DNA of 64,000 nucleotides from Candidatus Poribacteria bacterium (GCA_958295945.1 OY282386.1:496001-560000); one strand, 5' to 3'; positions 17,605 to 27,017 are shown, numbered from the stretch's first letter. A program made the numbers and translations. Notes: a model not told the origin generated them from the letters alone.

Positions 17605-19044
17605 TTAAACATTTTCAATATCTGATGCAACACCTGCTGCAGTTTGAAGCAAATCTTGTTGTTCAGACTCATATAGTGTCCGAAGATCAAACATCAACTG
17701 ATCATTTTCAATACGACCGATGATCGGAACTTTTCCTTGTCTAAAGAGTTCGGATAGTTTTGATACCGATATGGTAATGGGTGTTAGGGCAACTGCGATA
17801 CTCGGTAACGTCTCAACAGGCAGCGATCCACTGCCAATCTCAGACTGAGTTTCACGGACATCAATTGACATATTGTTTTGGAAGATATTCATGAGTTTGT
17901 CTCCTAACTGTTGTGCTGTATTTTGTAACTCATCTATTGTGCGAGTGTATCGTTGAAGCATTGGAAGATGATTTTCAATTGTGTCTTGATTAAGATATGT
18001 TTGCAATGTTGCAGCAAGTGCTGCTATAGTCAGTTTATCCACTCTAAGCGCACGCATTAGAGGATTCTTTCTAATCTGATGTACCCATTGTGCTTTACCA
18101 GCAATAATCCCTGCTTGTGGACCACCAAGTAACTTGTCTCCACTAAATGTAACTATGTCAACGCCACTTTCTATTCTATCAGCGACAACCGGTTCCTTAG
18201 GCAGTCCATATTGAGATAGGTCAATCAACGCGCCACTCCCTAAATCCTCCATAGTTGGAATGCCGCGTTCTGCACCGAGTTCGGTCAATTCTTCCATCTC
18301 TGGTGTTGATGTAAAACCAACAATCTTATAATTACTTGGATGCACCTTTAATAGTAGAGCAGTATTTTCGTTGATAGCTTCAGCATAATCACGCAGATGC
18401 GTTCGATTTGTAGTACCTACCTCTTTCAAAATGGCACCACTTGCTGACATAACGTCAGGGATACGAAATGCCCCACCAATCTCAATTAACTCTCCGCGCG
18501 AAACAATTACTTCTCTATCTTTGGCAACTGTCTGTAAGGCAATTAATACAGCAGCAGCATTGTTGTTAACAACAGTTGATGCTTCACATCCGGTCAGTTG
18601 CTGTAGAAGTGGTTCTGTTATTCTATCGCGGTGTCCACGTTTGCCAGTCTCAAGGTCATATTCAAGATTGACATAATTCTGCGCTGCGTTTTGTAAACTA
18701 TCACACGCAGATTGCGATAGCAATGCACGACCAAGATTTGTATGTGTTACAGTACCTGTTGCATTAATGACGGGGCGTAGTGGAGAACGTGTAGTTACTT
18801 CAATTTCATTCAATGCCATTGACGCGTAAACAGATATGGAAGGGAGTTGATGAATAATCTCACCGCTTAAGATTTGCTCTCGGACAGAAGACACAACTGA
18901 TCTTAATGCATTCGTAACAAGAGTTCGTGAATAGGAAGAAAGCAACTCCTGCATCTCTGGTAACAGCAAGAGTTTCTCTATAGAAGGAAGGTCTCGGAGT
19001 AAGTTTTTATCGTTATTTTTCTCTGTCGTCAACGTATTACCCAA
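17605..19044 (-). CDS. selA: L-seryl-tRNA(Sec) selenium transferase
   Basis: 479 residues, matching bacterial SelA. The PLP enzyme converts Ser-tRNA(Sec) to Sec-tRNA(Sec) using selenophosphate. The N-terminal segment (LRDLPSIEKLLL) is the tRNA-contacting domain; NATGTVTHTNLGRALLS, the strand 'GCEASTVVNNNAAAVLIAL', and SGDKLLGGPQAGII with the Schiff-base lysine are family hallmarks; the C-terminal IIGRIENDQLMFDLRTL is also typical ('P.I.GRI....L..D.RTL'). SelA implies that the organism decodes UGA as selenocysteine, yet neither selB, selD nor a tRNA(Sec) gene is visible in the window. The stop is 10 nt before the FGE-like lipoprotein. Confidence 0.93.
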   Translation of the reverse strand: MGNTLTTEKNNDKNLLRDLPSIEKLLLLPEMQELLSSYSRTLVTNALRSVVSSVREQILSGEIIHQLPSISVYASMALNEIEVTTRSPLRPVINATGTVTHTNLGRALLSQSACDSLQNAAQNYVNLEYDLETGKRGHRDRITEPLLQQLTGCEASTVVNNNAAAVLIALQTVAKDREVIVSRGELIEIGGAFRIPDVMSASGAILKEVGTTNRTHLRDYAEAINENTALLLKVHPSNYKIVGFTSTPEMEELTELGAERGIPTMEDLGSGALIDLSQYGLPKEPVVADRIESGVDIVTFSGDKLLGGPQAGIIAGKAQWVHQIRKNPLMRALRVDKLTIAALAATLQTYLNQDTIENHLPMLQRYTRTIDELQNTAQQLGDKLMNIFQNNMSIDVRETQSEIGSGSLPVETLPSIAVALTPITISVSKLSELFRQGKVPIIGRIENDQLMFDLRTLYESEQQDLLQTAAGVASDIENV

Positions 19045-19835
19045 AAATGTGAAAGATGAATTCCATATCTCAGTCTTCTTATGTTGTTCATTTTATCAGA
19101 TAAATTATCAGTTGTCAACTAAAGTGTATGGATTCTCCTTTGTAGGAGGGGTTTCTAACCCCGATTTCTTAATGAATAGGAACAACTCTTGTTGGAGGGT
19201 TTTTAAACACCAATGAATGCTGTATATAAACTCGGATTCTACTGGAAAAATCCTGGTTCAAAAAAAAGAAACAACAAAATCCCAATACATTTCACACCCA
19301 AATACATGGGCACCACATCAAAAAACTCTACAATTGCAATCCAACACCAACTATAATAACCCAAGGGGACACCTATCAGTTGTAGGAGGGGGTTCTAACC
19401 CTGATTTTTTAATGCAAAAATGACATACGGCAAAAAAATGTAAGACACCACAAACCAGTCTAAAAACTGTCCAAAATATGAACAAATTAGAGAATAAAAT
19501 ACCCAATTTACTTGTTTTTTCAAAATTCTGTCAAAACAAAAACTTATCTGAACCTATACTATAACAATAACCAAAGCACTACGTTGAAAAAAACCAAAAA
19601 CAAGTAAACATTAAATTGTTGGATGTCCTCCCTTTATTGAAGCGATTTCTATACGAGACATAGACAACGTTTGTATTTGGTGTTGATTTGGATCAATCCG
19701 TAAACTCTGATATATTGAAACAGAATATTGACCATTGAACACCAGCGTGTTGTGCAATATTCTTTGACATACTATTCCATAATATGTTATCATCTTCACA
19801 ACTTCGCACGTAAAGTTCTATAGAAGGAATTACAG
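19045..19835. repeat. Intergenic region with three copies of the dispersed GGAGGGGTTTCTAACC repeat
   Basis: 791 bases with no convincing gene. Three copies of the dispersed palindromic repeat are present: 19140-19172 (TTGTAGGAGGGGTTTCTAAC then CCCGATTTC), 19188-19211 (TTGTTGGAGGGTTTTTAAAC, degenerate) and 19378-19408 (AGTTGTAGGAGGGGGTTCTA then ACCCTGATTT). The stretch 19420-19610 is very AT-rich without visible structure. Short frames here lack start signals and family resemblance. Confidence 0.6.
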
Positions 19836-19976
19836 ATGAAACAGAAGAGACACCCTCGTTCATTATTCAATGCCAAGCAGCGAAAATCAATGATTGTATG
19901 GTATCTAATTCTACTCATTGGTATATTGGTTTTGGCTTGGAAAATGAATGATATAATTTCACTTTTCGGTGTATAA
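19836..19976 (+). CDS. Small single-span membrane protein (46 residues)
   Basis: A short frame starting with ATG, preceded by AGAAGGAATTACAG (AGAAGGA, 7-nt spacing), a good ribosome-binding site. The peptide has a basic N-terminus (MKQKRHPRSLFNAKQRK) and one hydrophobic helix (MIVWYLILLIGILVLAW), so it would sit in the inner membrane with the N-terminus inside. I do not recognise a family. It lies 50 nt upstream of the solute-binding lipoprotein in the same direction and could be co-transcribed. Coding status rests on the ribosome-binding site and amphipathic layout only. Confidence 0.45.
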   Translation: MKQKRHPRSLFNAKQRKSMIVWYLILLIGILVLAWKMNDIISLFGV

Positions 19977-20026
19977 GACAATCCCTTTTAAATAATCTAC
20001 ATCCATTGATAGGAGTATTGACAAGA

Positions 20027-21391
20027 ATGTCCAATTTTAAATCATTTCGGTTCAACTATCTCATAACATGCGGATTGCTGTTATGTCTAACGGTAATTTG
20101 GAATTGCCAATCGACAGAACAGACTCAGGATCAACTCATAATCATTTCACCCCATCCAGAAAGTATTGAGACTGAATTTGGAAGCAATTTTGAAAAGTGG
20201 TATGAGGAACAGACTGGGAGACCTGTCAAGACTGATTGGCGTGATGTCGGTGGAACATCTTCTAATTATCGTTTTATCGCAGACGAGTACAAACGTAAAC
20301 CTGATGGAATTGGCATTGATATCTTCTTTGGTGGTGGCACTGACAGTTACCTGCGTTTAGCAGAAATGGATTTACTTACACCATACAAATTACCCGATGA
20401 ACAACTCAAGCAGATACCACAATCATATCATGGGATACCTGTCTACGATCCACAGTATAGGTGGTATGGTGCAGCCTTATCAAGTTTTGGTATTATGTAT
20501 AATGACCAGTTACGCAAGATTGAGAAGCTGCCGGAAGTGAAAAAATGGGAGGATTTGGGTAATCCCGCATTGATAAATCAGATTGGTGCCGCGGATCCAA
20601 GAGAAAGCGGTAGCGCACACATGATGTATGAAATTATATTACAAACACATGGATGGGATAATGGGTTTGCTCTCCTTACAAAATTGGGCGGTAATGTAAA
20701 AAAGTTTTCAGCAGGATCAAACGTTATTCCAAGAGATGTTGGGGCAGGTCAAGTTCTCTATGGGTTGGCAATAGACTTTTATGCATATAGTCAAATTGCT
20801 GCATTAGGAACAGAAACAATAAAGTATGTATTGCCATCCGATGGAACGGTGGTCAATCCAGATTCAATTGCAATACTGAAAGGTGCTCCGAACATATCTG
20901 TAGCGAAAAAATTCGTTGAGTTTGTTTTATCAGACCAAGCACAAAAATTGTGGATGTTAAGTGATGGTGATGAAGAAGGACCAAAATGGGAGGGAGGTCT
21001 TAATCGTGCAAGCGTCCTTCCTAAACTATACGAAGAATTGGAGGGTCGCTATGTTGTGTTGAATCCTTTTGCTTTGGAATCATCTCCATTTCCTTATGAG
21101 GCAGAAAAAGGCAGCACACGTTGGGACATTGTTAACGACCTATTTGGTATCCTCATCATAGACTCCCACACTGACCTTGTTGATGCTTGGAAAGCAATCG
21201 CGAATTCTAAAGATACTGAAAAACAGACTCTCGCAATTACTGAATTAGTTAAAATGCCGATTACGGAAGATGAAGCGATGAAAATGGCTGATTCAGAATG
21301 GAAAGATCAGGTCTATCGGAATGAGAAGATCAAAGAGTGGGGACAATTCGCACAACAGAAATATCAGAAAGCCAAAGAATTAGCGGAGTAA
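20027..21391 (+). CDS. ABC transporter extracellular solute-binding protein
   Basis: 454 residues from ATG 20027 (AGGAG 11 nt upstream); a TTG at 20006 would add seven residues but has no better signal. The N-terminus is a signal peptide (YLITCGLLLCLTVIWNCQS) ending in a cysteine, so it may be lipidated, though the lipobox is atypical. The mature part begins LIIISPHPESIETEFGSNFEKWYEEQTG and contains GIDIFFGGGTDSYLRLAEMDLL and PDSIAILKGAPNISVAKKFVEFVLS, the layout of type 2 periplasmic binding proteins of the iron(III)/AfuA-like group (SBP_bac_6/8). Ligand cannot be told from sequence. The nearest ABC ATPase (15324-16394) is on the opposite strand; no permease is visible. Confidence 0.85.
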   Translation: MSNFKSFRFNYLITCGLLLCLTVIWNCQSTEQTQDQLIIISPHPESIETEFGSNFEKWYEEQTGRPVKTDWRDVGGTSSNYRFIADEYKRKPDGIGIDIFFGGGTDSYLRLAEMDLLTPYKLPDEQLKQIPQSYHGIPVYDPQYRWYGAALSSFGIMYNDQLRKIEKLPEVKKWEDLGNPALINQIGAADPRESGSAHMMYEIILQTHGWDNGFALLTKLGGNVKKFSAGSNVIPRDVGAGQVLYGLAIDFYAYSQIAALGTETIKYVLPSDGTVVNPDSIAILKGAPNISVAKKFVEFVLSDQAQKLWMLSDGDEEGPKWEGGLNRASVLPKLYEELEGRYVVLNPFALESSPFPYEAEKGSTRWDIVNDLFGILIIDSHTDLVDAWKAIANSKDTEKQTLAITELVKMPITEDEAMKMADSEWKDQVYRNEKIKEWGQFAQQKYQKAKELAE

Positions 21392-21417
21392 TTAATACTT
21401 CGTCTGGTAGTGTTAAG

Positions 21418-22257
21418 ATGGAAATTGAGAAACCTAAAGAAAAATATGACCAGTTGATTTCAGATGGTTATTGTGTCGTTGAGAATGTTCTGGAAGATGA
21501 CATGATGATCAGATTACGTTCAGTTACAGATACTCTGTTGGATGCTCAGACAGAGGAACAACTGGCCGCAACGCGATCATCTGGGAGTATGATTAGTATT
21601 TATATGCACTCATTGTTTTCAGAATTAGTCGTCTACACACGGGCACTACTTGCATTGGATGCATTAGGTTTCCTACGACCAAAATTCTCATCAGGATATG
21701 TTATTAGCAAACCACCGAAGAGTCCGCCCCTATTTTGGCATCAGGATTGGTGGGGTTGGAACGATCCTTGTAGTTACACAGCACTGCCTCAACAACTTTT
21801 TCTCATGTATTACTTGGTTGATACAACACCCTATAACGGATGTCTGCGTGTGATTAAAAGTTCACACCTAAAAAAACATCCACTTCATGATATTTTACCA
21901 AATGCACACGGTGCGGATCTACAACGGGTAGAAAATCCAGACCATCCTGCTTTTCAACACTATCCAGGAGAAATTGACATTGCTGTCAATGCTGGTGATC
22001 TTGTTATCGGTGATTCTCGATTGCTTCATGCATCACACAGCAATCAATCGGAAGAACGACGTACAGTGATTACATTATGGTACCATCCGTTTTTTGCATT
22101 ACTACCAGAAGCAATGCAAGCTCATATTGGTAGAATGCGGCAGAAATTACATTGGTCGGAGGAAGACTGGAACAGAATAGCAGAACTCAACCCAAATTAC
22201 CAAGGTGACATTGAACCGATGAAATGGAACAGAACACCTGGTCCTGAACTAAAATAG
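21418..22257 (+). CDS. Phytanoyl-CoA dioxygenase (PhyH) family oxygenase
   Basis: 279 residues from ATG 21418; the open frame to 21337 overlaps the previous gene and adds residues unlike the family. PhyH enzymes are Fe(II)/2-oxoglutarate oxygenases that hydroxylate small molecules. The double-stranded beta-helix metal triad is visible: WHQDWWGWND gives His and Asp of HxD, and LLHASHSNQSEERRTVITLW gives the distal His followed by the 2-oxoglutarate-binding Arg. The N-terminus (YDQLISDGYCVVENVLEDDMM) is typical ('F..dGyvvv.nvL'). It starts 26 nt after the binding-protein stop. It is only distantly like the tandem pair at 22.5-24.1 kb. Substrate unknown. Confidence 0.88.
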   Translation: MEIEKPKEKYDQLISDGYCVVENVLEDDMMIRLRSVTDTLLDAQTEEQLAATRSSGSMISIYMHSLFSELVVYTRALLALDALGFLRPKFSSGYVISKPPKSPPLFWHQDWWGWNDPCSYTALPQQLFLMYYLVDTTPYNGCLRVIKSSHLKKHPLHDILPNAHGADLQRVENPDHPAFQHYPGEIDIAVNAGDLVIGDSRLLHASHSNQSEERRTVITLWYHPFFALLPEAMQAHIGRMRQKLHWSEEDWNRIAELNPNYQGDIEPMKWNRTPGPELK

Positions 22258-22296
22258 ATTTAAATGATATTGTCAGAATTGGATTGTAATTTCATA

Positions 22297-22437
22297 TTAT
22301 AGTAAAAAGCAAAATTATTTACACACTACGGTAGGTTCGGTTTCCTAACCGAAAACCGGTGTTTGTTCAGTCTCATAGATGTGGTTAGGAAACCGCATTA
22401 CCGGTGAGTGTACACATATTTTTATATTTCACTATAA
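22297..22437. repeat. MITE-like inverted-repeat element
   Basis: 141 bp bounded by imperfect ~31-bp inverted ends: the left end starts TTATAGTAAAAAGCAAAATT and the reverse complement of the right end starts TTATAGTGAAATATAAAAAT; both continue to ...CAC(A)CT followed by CGGTA. Inside are GGTTCGGTTTCCTAACCGAA and GGTTAGGAAACCGC, themselves palindromic. No coding capacity. Fragments of the same end (TTATAGTAAA) recur at ~30814 and ~51909. A simple repeat copy (TTGGAGGTTTCTAACCCCAA) follows at 22471-22490. Confidence 0.6.
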
Positions 22438-22542
22438 CTATAAGAATCAATCTAAGGATACATCTTCATATTGGAGGTTTCTAACCCCAATTATATACGT
22501 TAACATAGACATAAGACAGCATGAGTAATTCAGGAGATTAAT

Positions 22543-23301
22543 ATGTCCATTCGTCCTATTTTTCATGACTACACTTTTGGTGCTGAAGAACGTAAAGTTC
22601 TTGACAGAGATGGTCATTTTGTGTTACCGGGACTGTTAACAGATGACGCACAAGAACAATTGACAGAATCGTTGTCTCTGATTCAATCGCTAATACCTAA
22701 TAGTAAGGAAGGACATGAACCCAACCGATTTTCTGCCGAATATGATAGCTACCTTGAGAGTGTAATTGCACACCCGCAGATGTTGGAACTCGCACGAAAA
22801 GTACTTGGTGACGATATCCGATATGACCACTGCGTTAGCCTTAACCGACACGGTGGTAATGGTGGTATTGGCTGGCATAGCCATGGATATTCAGATGACG
22901 ACCCGAACTACGGTTTTGTTCGCATCTTCTTCTATGTCAATGGATTTGAAGTAGATGATGGTGGTTTGAAAGCAGTACCTGGAAGTCATCTTTACCGGGA
23001 TGGAAGAATTCATGGTGGAACAGATGAAGCATTGCGAGAAGGTTGGTTAGCTGGAAAAATCCATAAAGAGACAGGTGAACCATTAGACGTTCAGGCTTTA
23101 TCAGTCCCACCAGGAACAGTCATCTTAATGTGGACACACGCAGCCCATGCCGTAACGCCAAGAAAACAGGAGAGTGATACACGGTGGACAGTCGTATATG
23201 CCTATCGCAACCCCGGAAAGCCTTCTCATGCCCGTTGGATTACACCAGAATTTGAACAGAAGCCAATTCCCGGAACAGAAGGGTTAATGTCTCTTTATTA
23301 A
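22543..23301 (+). CDS. PhyH-family dioxygenase, first of a tandem pair
   Basis: 252 residues with ATG preceded by CAGGAGATTAAT. It begins FHDYTFGAEERKVLDRDGHFVLPGLL, the usual PhyH N-terminus. Candidate metal ligands are in GWHSHGYSDDDPNYG; the classical HxD is not obvious, because HSH and the run of aspartates could supply the ligands. The distal segment MWTHAAHAVTPRKQESDTRWTVVYAY provides His and Arg. VDDGGLKAVPGSHLYRD is the conserved strand after the metal site. The next gene, 21 nt on, is a close paralogue. Substrate unknown; the following sulfatase gene hints at catabolism of a host or algal compound, but this is only context. Confidence 0.85.
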   Translation: MSIRPIFHDYTFGAEERKVLDRDGHFVLPGLLTDDAQEQLTESLSLIQSLIPNSKEGHEPNRFSAEYDSYLESVIAHPQMLELARKVLGDDIRYDHCVSLNRHGGNGGIGWHSHGYSDDDPNYGFVRIFFYVNGFEVDDGGLKAVPGSHLYRDGRIHGGTDEALREGWLAGKIHKETGEPLDVQALSVPPGTVILMWTHAAHAVTPRKQESDTRWTVVYAYRNPGKPSHARWITPEFEQKPIPGTEGLMSLY

Positions 23302-23322
23302 TGTAGTTGTTAGAGGTCTTTC

Positions 23323-24081
23323 ATGTCACCTAAACCAATTTTTCATGATTATACATTCGGAGATCAAGAACGAAAGGAATTAGATCATGATGGTCATTAT
23401 GTACTACCTAAACTTCTTACTTCCAGTGCTCAGGAACGATTGACAGAAGCGTTAACTCGGATTGAATCACTCAGCCCAAGTGGTAAAAAAGGGTATGAAC
23501 CGAACAGATTTGCAGCAGAGTATGATACTTATCTCGAAAACCTTATTCCGCATCCACAAATGCTCAAACTTGCGCGCCAAGTACTTGGCGAAGAGGTCCG
23601 TTATGATCATTGCGTCAGTCTCAATCGTCCAGGCGGCAATAATGGCATCGGATGGCATAGCCATAGTTATTCGGAGGATGACCCTCGCTACGGTTATGTG
23701 CGTATATTCTTCTATGTCAACGGATTTGAAGCGGATGATGGTGGCTTGAAGGCAGTGCCTGGAAGTCATCTTTACCGCGATCCTAAAATACAGGCGGCAA
23801 CAGATGAAGCCTTACAAGATGGTTGGTTGGGAGGGAAAACGCACCTTCAGACGGGTGAACCTTTGAAGGTCAAGACATTGTCAGTGCCACCGGGAACAGT
23901 CGTCCTGATGTGGACACATGCAGCACATGCAGTAACACCAAGAAAACAAGGTAGTGACACCAGGTGGACAGTTGTTTATGGATATTATAAACCAGGTAAA
24001 AACCCGGGTAAAAGATGGATTTCACCTGAATTTGAACGAAAACAGTTCCCCGGAGAGGAAAATTTAATGTCACCATATTGA
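23323..24081 (+). CDS. PhyH-family dioxygenase, second of a tandem pair
   Basis: 252 residues, exactly the same length as the preceding gene and colinear with it throughout (FHDYTFGDQERKELDHDGHYVLPKLL; GWHSHSYSEDDPRYGYVRIFFYVNGF; MWTHAAHAVTPRKQGSDTRWTVVYGY). By eye most positions are identical, so the two arose by duplication. Both keep the residues expected for Fe(II) and 2-oxoglutarate binding, so neither copy looks dead; differences concentrate in the segments ~45-60, ~150-175 and the C-terminus, which could change substrate choice. Weak ribosome site (AGAGGTCTTTC). Likely co-transcribed with the first copy. Confidence 0.85.
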   Translation: MSPKPIFHDYTFGDQERKELDHDGHYVLPKLLTSSAQERLTEALTRIESLSPSGKKGYEPNRFAAEYDTYLENLIPHPQMLKLARQVLGEEVRYDHCVSLNRPGGNNGIGWHSHSYSEDDPRYGYVRIFFYVNGFEADDGGLKAVPGSHLYRDPKIQAATDEALQDGWLGGKTHLQTGEPLKVKTLSVPPGTVVLMWTHAAHAVTPRKQGSDTRWTVVYGYYKPGKNPGKRWISPEFERKQFPGEENLMSPY

Positions 24082-24151
24082 TGCAATAAATAAGCTTCAA
24101 TAATAATAACATTTTCGTGTTAATTTCTTAAACATATTCTTGGCTACTATT

Positions 24152-25570
24152 ATGGCACAAAACAAACCACATATTTTATTACTCATCAACGATGAACACA
24201 GACCCGATATATTGCCAATAGAAGGTGACACGGCTATCCGAACACCCACACTTTCTCGTTTTATGGATGAAGGTATTTACTTTCGCAATGCCTACACACC
24301 TTCACCTGTTTGTGTACCCGCACGACAGAGTTTTCTCTCTGGACTTTATCCACGGAATAGTGGGTGTCTAAACTTCGGTGACCCAATGCCGACAGAGGTG
24401 AGAACTATTCCTGGACATCTTGGTAATTACGGATATTATACATGTTGTGCTGGGAAAATGCATTTTGTGGGAACTGATGTCATGCACGGATGGCATGAAC
24501 GAATTGGTCGTGATATTATCGGAAACAATGGCTATCCCTATCCGGCAGTCAAAAATGAACATACTGCACAAATTGAACGTGAACCCGGAACAGGAATGAA
24601 ACGAGATAAGTGCGCTCAAGAGATACGTGATGCGCAACCAGGTATAGGACATTGGATGCTACACGATCAATATAATGTGGATGGCGCATTGCTTTTCCTT
24701 GAAGAGTATTTTGTCAACGCATCTTATGACCGACCCATAGCAGCACCGTTGTGTCTCGCTGTCAGTCTCATTGCTCCCCATTATCCTTATCAATGTCCAC
24801 TTGACCTATTCAACTATTACATGCAACGTGTTGAACCGATTATTGAAGAACCCAATGAAAAGTTTGATTATGCTGACTTTTTCAGAGTTAAAGTTGGTAA
24901 GGATGTTACTTACCGTCAGGCACACCGCGCAACTGCGGCATACTACGGTATGATTGAGTGGATGGATGCACAGTTCGGTAGAGTAGTTGAGAAAATGGAA
25001 CACCTAAATGTTCTTGATGACTTCATCGTCGTCTTTCTATCTGACCACGGTGAAATGCTCGGAACAAAAGGACTTTGGGAGAAACAGAGCTACTTTGAAC
25101 CTTCCGTCCGAGTCCCGTTGTCAATTTGGTATCCAAAGAAATTTGGACTTTCCCCAAAGATTATTGATGAAAATGTATCATTAGTTGATCTCTTTCCAAC
25201 ACTTTGTGATTTAGCTGAAATCCCCGCATCTGATGAACTTGATGGATCATCACTTGTTCCTTTGATTGAAGGACATGCACCAGATTGGAATGATACTGTT
25301 TATAGTGAACTCTGGCGGGCACAGAACGGTCCATCTGTCATGGTCAAAGAAGGTGATATGAAGTATTTCCGCTTTGACAAGAATAAGGGATGGCAAGACC
25401 AACTTTTTGACCTTGCCAACGATCCCAGTGAGTGTAACAATCTGATTGACAATCCCAATTATGCAGAAATTCTTTCAAAGCTTCGTGCAAAATTGGATTC
25501 CTTACCACCCCCTCGAAAAAAGGATAATAAGAACACTTTCATTGATTCGCATCAACCCTTTTCAAAATAA
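24152..25570 (+). CDS. Sulfatase, type I (CxPxR)
   Basis: 472 residues from ATG 24152 (a TTG at 24140 would add four residues). The alkaline-phosphatase-fold features are all present: ILLLINDEHRPD (metal-binding aspartate near the N-terminus), SPVCVPARQSFLSG with Cys54 of the CxPxR motif that must be converted to formylglycine, GKMHF and the distal VVFLSDHGEMLG metal site, plus the C-terminal strand DGSSLVPLIEG. It would hydrolyse a sulfate ester; no signal peptide is visible, so it is predicted cytoplasmic. Maturation needs a formylglycine enzyme or anSME; the SUMF1-like gene at 16.8 kb lacks the cysteines for this job. Such sulfatases are abundant in Poribacteria/Planctomycetes. Confidence 0.9.
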   Translation: MAQNKPHILLLINDEHRPDILPIEGDTAIRTPTLSRFMDEGIYFRNAYTPSPVCVPARQSFLSGLYPRNSGCLNFGDPMPTEVRTIPGHLGNYGYYTCCAGKMHFVGTDVMHGWHERIGRDIIGNNGYPYPAVKNEHTAQIEREPGTGMKRDKCAQEIRDAQPGIGHWMLHDQYNVDGALLFLEEYFVNASYDRPIAAPLCLAVSLIAPHYPYQCPLDLFNYYMQRVEPIIEEPNEKFDYADFFRVKVGKDVTYRQAHRATAAYYGMIEWMDAQFGRVVEKMEHLNVLDDFIVVFLSDHGEMLGTKGLWEKQSYFEPSVRVPLSIWYPKKFGLSPKIIDENVSLVDLFPTLCDLAEIPASDELDGSSLVPLIEGHAPDWNDTVYSELWRAQNGPSVMVKEGDMKYFRFDKNKGWQDQLFDLANDPSECNNLIDNPNYAEILSKLRAKLDSLPPPRKKDNKNTFIDSHQPFSK

Positions 25571-25598
25571 TCTATGCCTATTTTAGTCAATTGCTGTC

Positions 25599-27017
25599 TT
25601 AATATAGATCATGCAGATCAATGAGTATAACTCCGTTATCGGATGCTCTCTGTTTCAGTGAATCAGTAAAACCAGATGCCGAAAACAAGATATATTTTGG
25701 TCTCTCTTTAAAGTGTTCAGGAAGTAAATCAACTTTTTCTATGAGTTTGTTGAGGGCATTTTCACCGACTGGACTTTTCCACCACTTACACTCACCAAAC
25801 CAGTTGCTATTATCTAAATTTTCGGTCATTAAATCTATCTCAAGATTTGATCCCCAATATGCCCCAACCCGTGTTGGCGCAATTCCTATCTTTTCCTTCC
25901 AATGGAGTTCAACATATTGGCGACAAACATCTTCAAAGATTTCTCCCATATATTGGGACAGATTAGGGGCAATCATCCGGTTGTATACCAAATCTGAATT
26001 TCCAGATTCTATAAGACTACGAAAAGGTAAGACAAATCTATGCCAAAATTTTACATAGTTGTCTGCTATTTTATACAGTCCTTTTTTACTTCTATCTGGT
26101 GCACGTTCAGTCAACGGAACAACCCGTTTTACCAAACCTAATTCTCGCAGAACACTCACGTATTTATTCGCACTTGTCGTGTTAAGTCCAACTCTTTGCG
26201 ATATTTCGTTTAATCTGGTCATACCTCCTGCAATCGCTTGTAAGATACTTGCATAAGTTCTTGGTTCTCTGAGTTCTGTTCGTAACAGAAAATTAACCTC
26301 ATCAAATAGATACCCTTGAGGTGTGAGTAACTCATTTATCATGTTCTGCTCTATAGATTGATTATATTCTTCACGTAAATGTTCTGAATTTTCCAATGTA
26401 AAACGATTCAGATATGAGGGAACTCCTCCGAGCATACCAAATATCAATGCTTTCTCACGAGAGGAAAACTCTGGATAAAATCTTCCACTCTCTCGGTAGG
26501 ATAAAGGTTGCAACTTAAGTTGACCGGTTCGTCTACCATATAAAGGAGAACGTTCAGCTAATACCTCACGTTCCATGAAGCTAACGTGTGAGCCACATAG
26601 AATCAAGAATAAATTACTATCCTTGCCATGTAAATCCCAAAATCTTTGCACCAATGAAGGTAGCGCGGAATTATCTTCACACAGATATTGGAATTCATCC
26701 AGGACTACGACTAATGGTTCTTCCTCAGCTTTTTGAGCAAAATAAACAAGAACAGATTCCCAATTGTTAAATGTCATATTCTGTAACGATGGGTCTTCTA
26801 TTACATGCAAAGCAACTTCTAATATTTGATTGAGATGATCACGTTCTTTCAACTGACTCGCAAGAAAATAGATACTGCGTTTGTCTTTACAAAATTGCTT
26901 CAGAAGTTCCGTTTTGCCAATTCTTCGTCTTCCATACAACACAAAGAATTCTGCTCCTTCAGCACGATACCTATGTTCTAAATTGTTGAGTTCTTGTTCT
27001 CTGTTTATAAACATCAC
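25599..27017 (-). CDS. AAA ATPase of the ATPase_2/DUF234 family
   Basis: 472 residues. The N-terminal half is an archaeal-type ATPase (ATPase_2): FINREQELNNLEHRYR, Walker A YGRRRIGKTELLKQF, Walker B LVVVLDEFQYL, sensor LILCGSHVSFME. A winged helix follows (LNEISQRVGLNTTSANKYVSVLRELGLVKR), and the C-terminal ~150 residues are DUF234, with EIDLMTENLDNSNWFGECKWW resembling a PD-(D/E)xK nuclease core. Such proteins are common in archaea and scattered in bacteria; role unproven, often listed near mobile or defence genes. A strong palindrome lies 36 nt upstream and may be its operator. Confidence 0.85.
   Translation of the reverse strand: MMFINREQELNNLEHRYRAEGAEFFVLYGRRRIGKTELLKQFCKDKRSIYFLASQLKERDHLNQILEVALHVIEDPSLQNMTFNNWESVLVYFAQKAEEEPLVVVLDEFQYLCEDNSALPSLVQRFWDLHGKDSNLFLILCGSHVSFMEREVLAERSPLYGRRTGQLKLQPLSYRESGRFYPEFSSREKALIFGMLGGVPSYLNRFTLENSEHLREEYNQSIEQNMINELLTPQGYLFDEVNFLLRTELREPRTYASILQAIAGGMTRLNEISQRVGLNTTSANKYVSVLRELGLVKRVVPLTERAPDRSKKGLYKIADNYVKFWHRFVLPFRSLIESGNSDLVYNRMIAPNLSQYMGEIFEDVCRQYVELHWKEKIGIAPTRVGAYWGSNLEIDLMTENLDNSNWFGECKWWKSPVGENALNKLIEKVDLLPEHFKERPKYILFSASGFTDSLKQRASDNGVILIDLHDLY

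Noticed and set aside
15324-21391. ABC ATPase (15.3 kb) and solute-binding protein (20.0 kb) as one transporter operon
   Set aside because: Opposite strands, 3.6 kb apart with unrelated genes between, and no permease; co-function cannot be supported.
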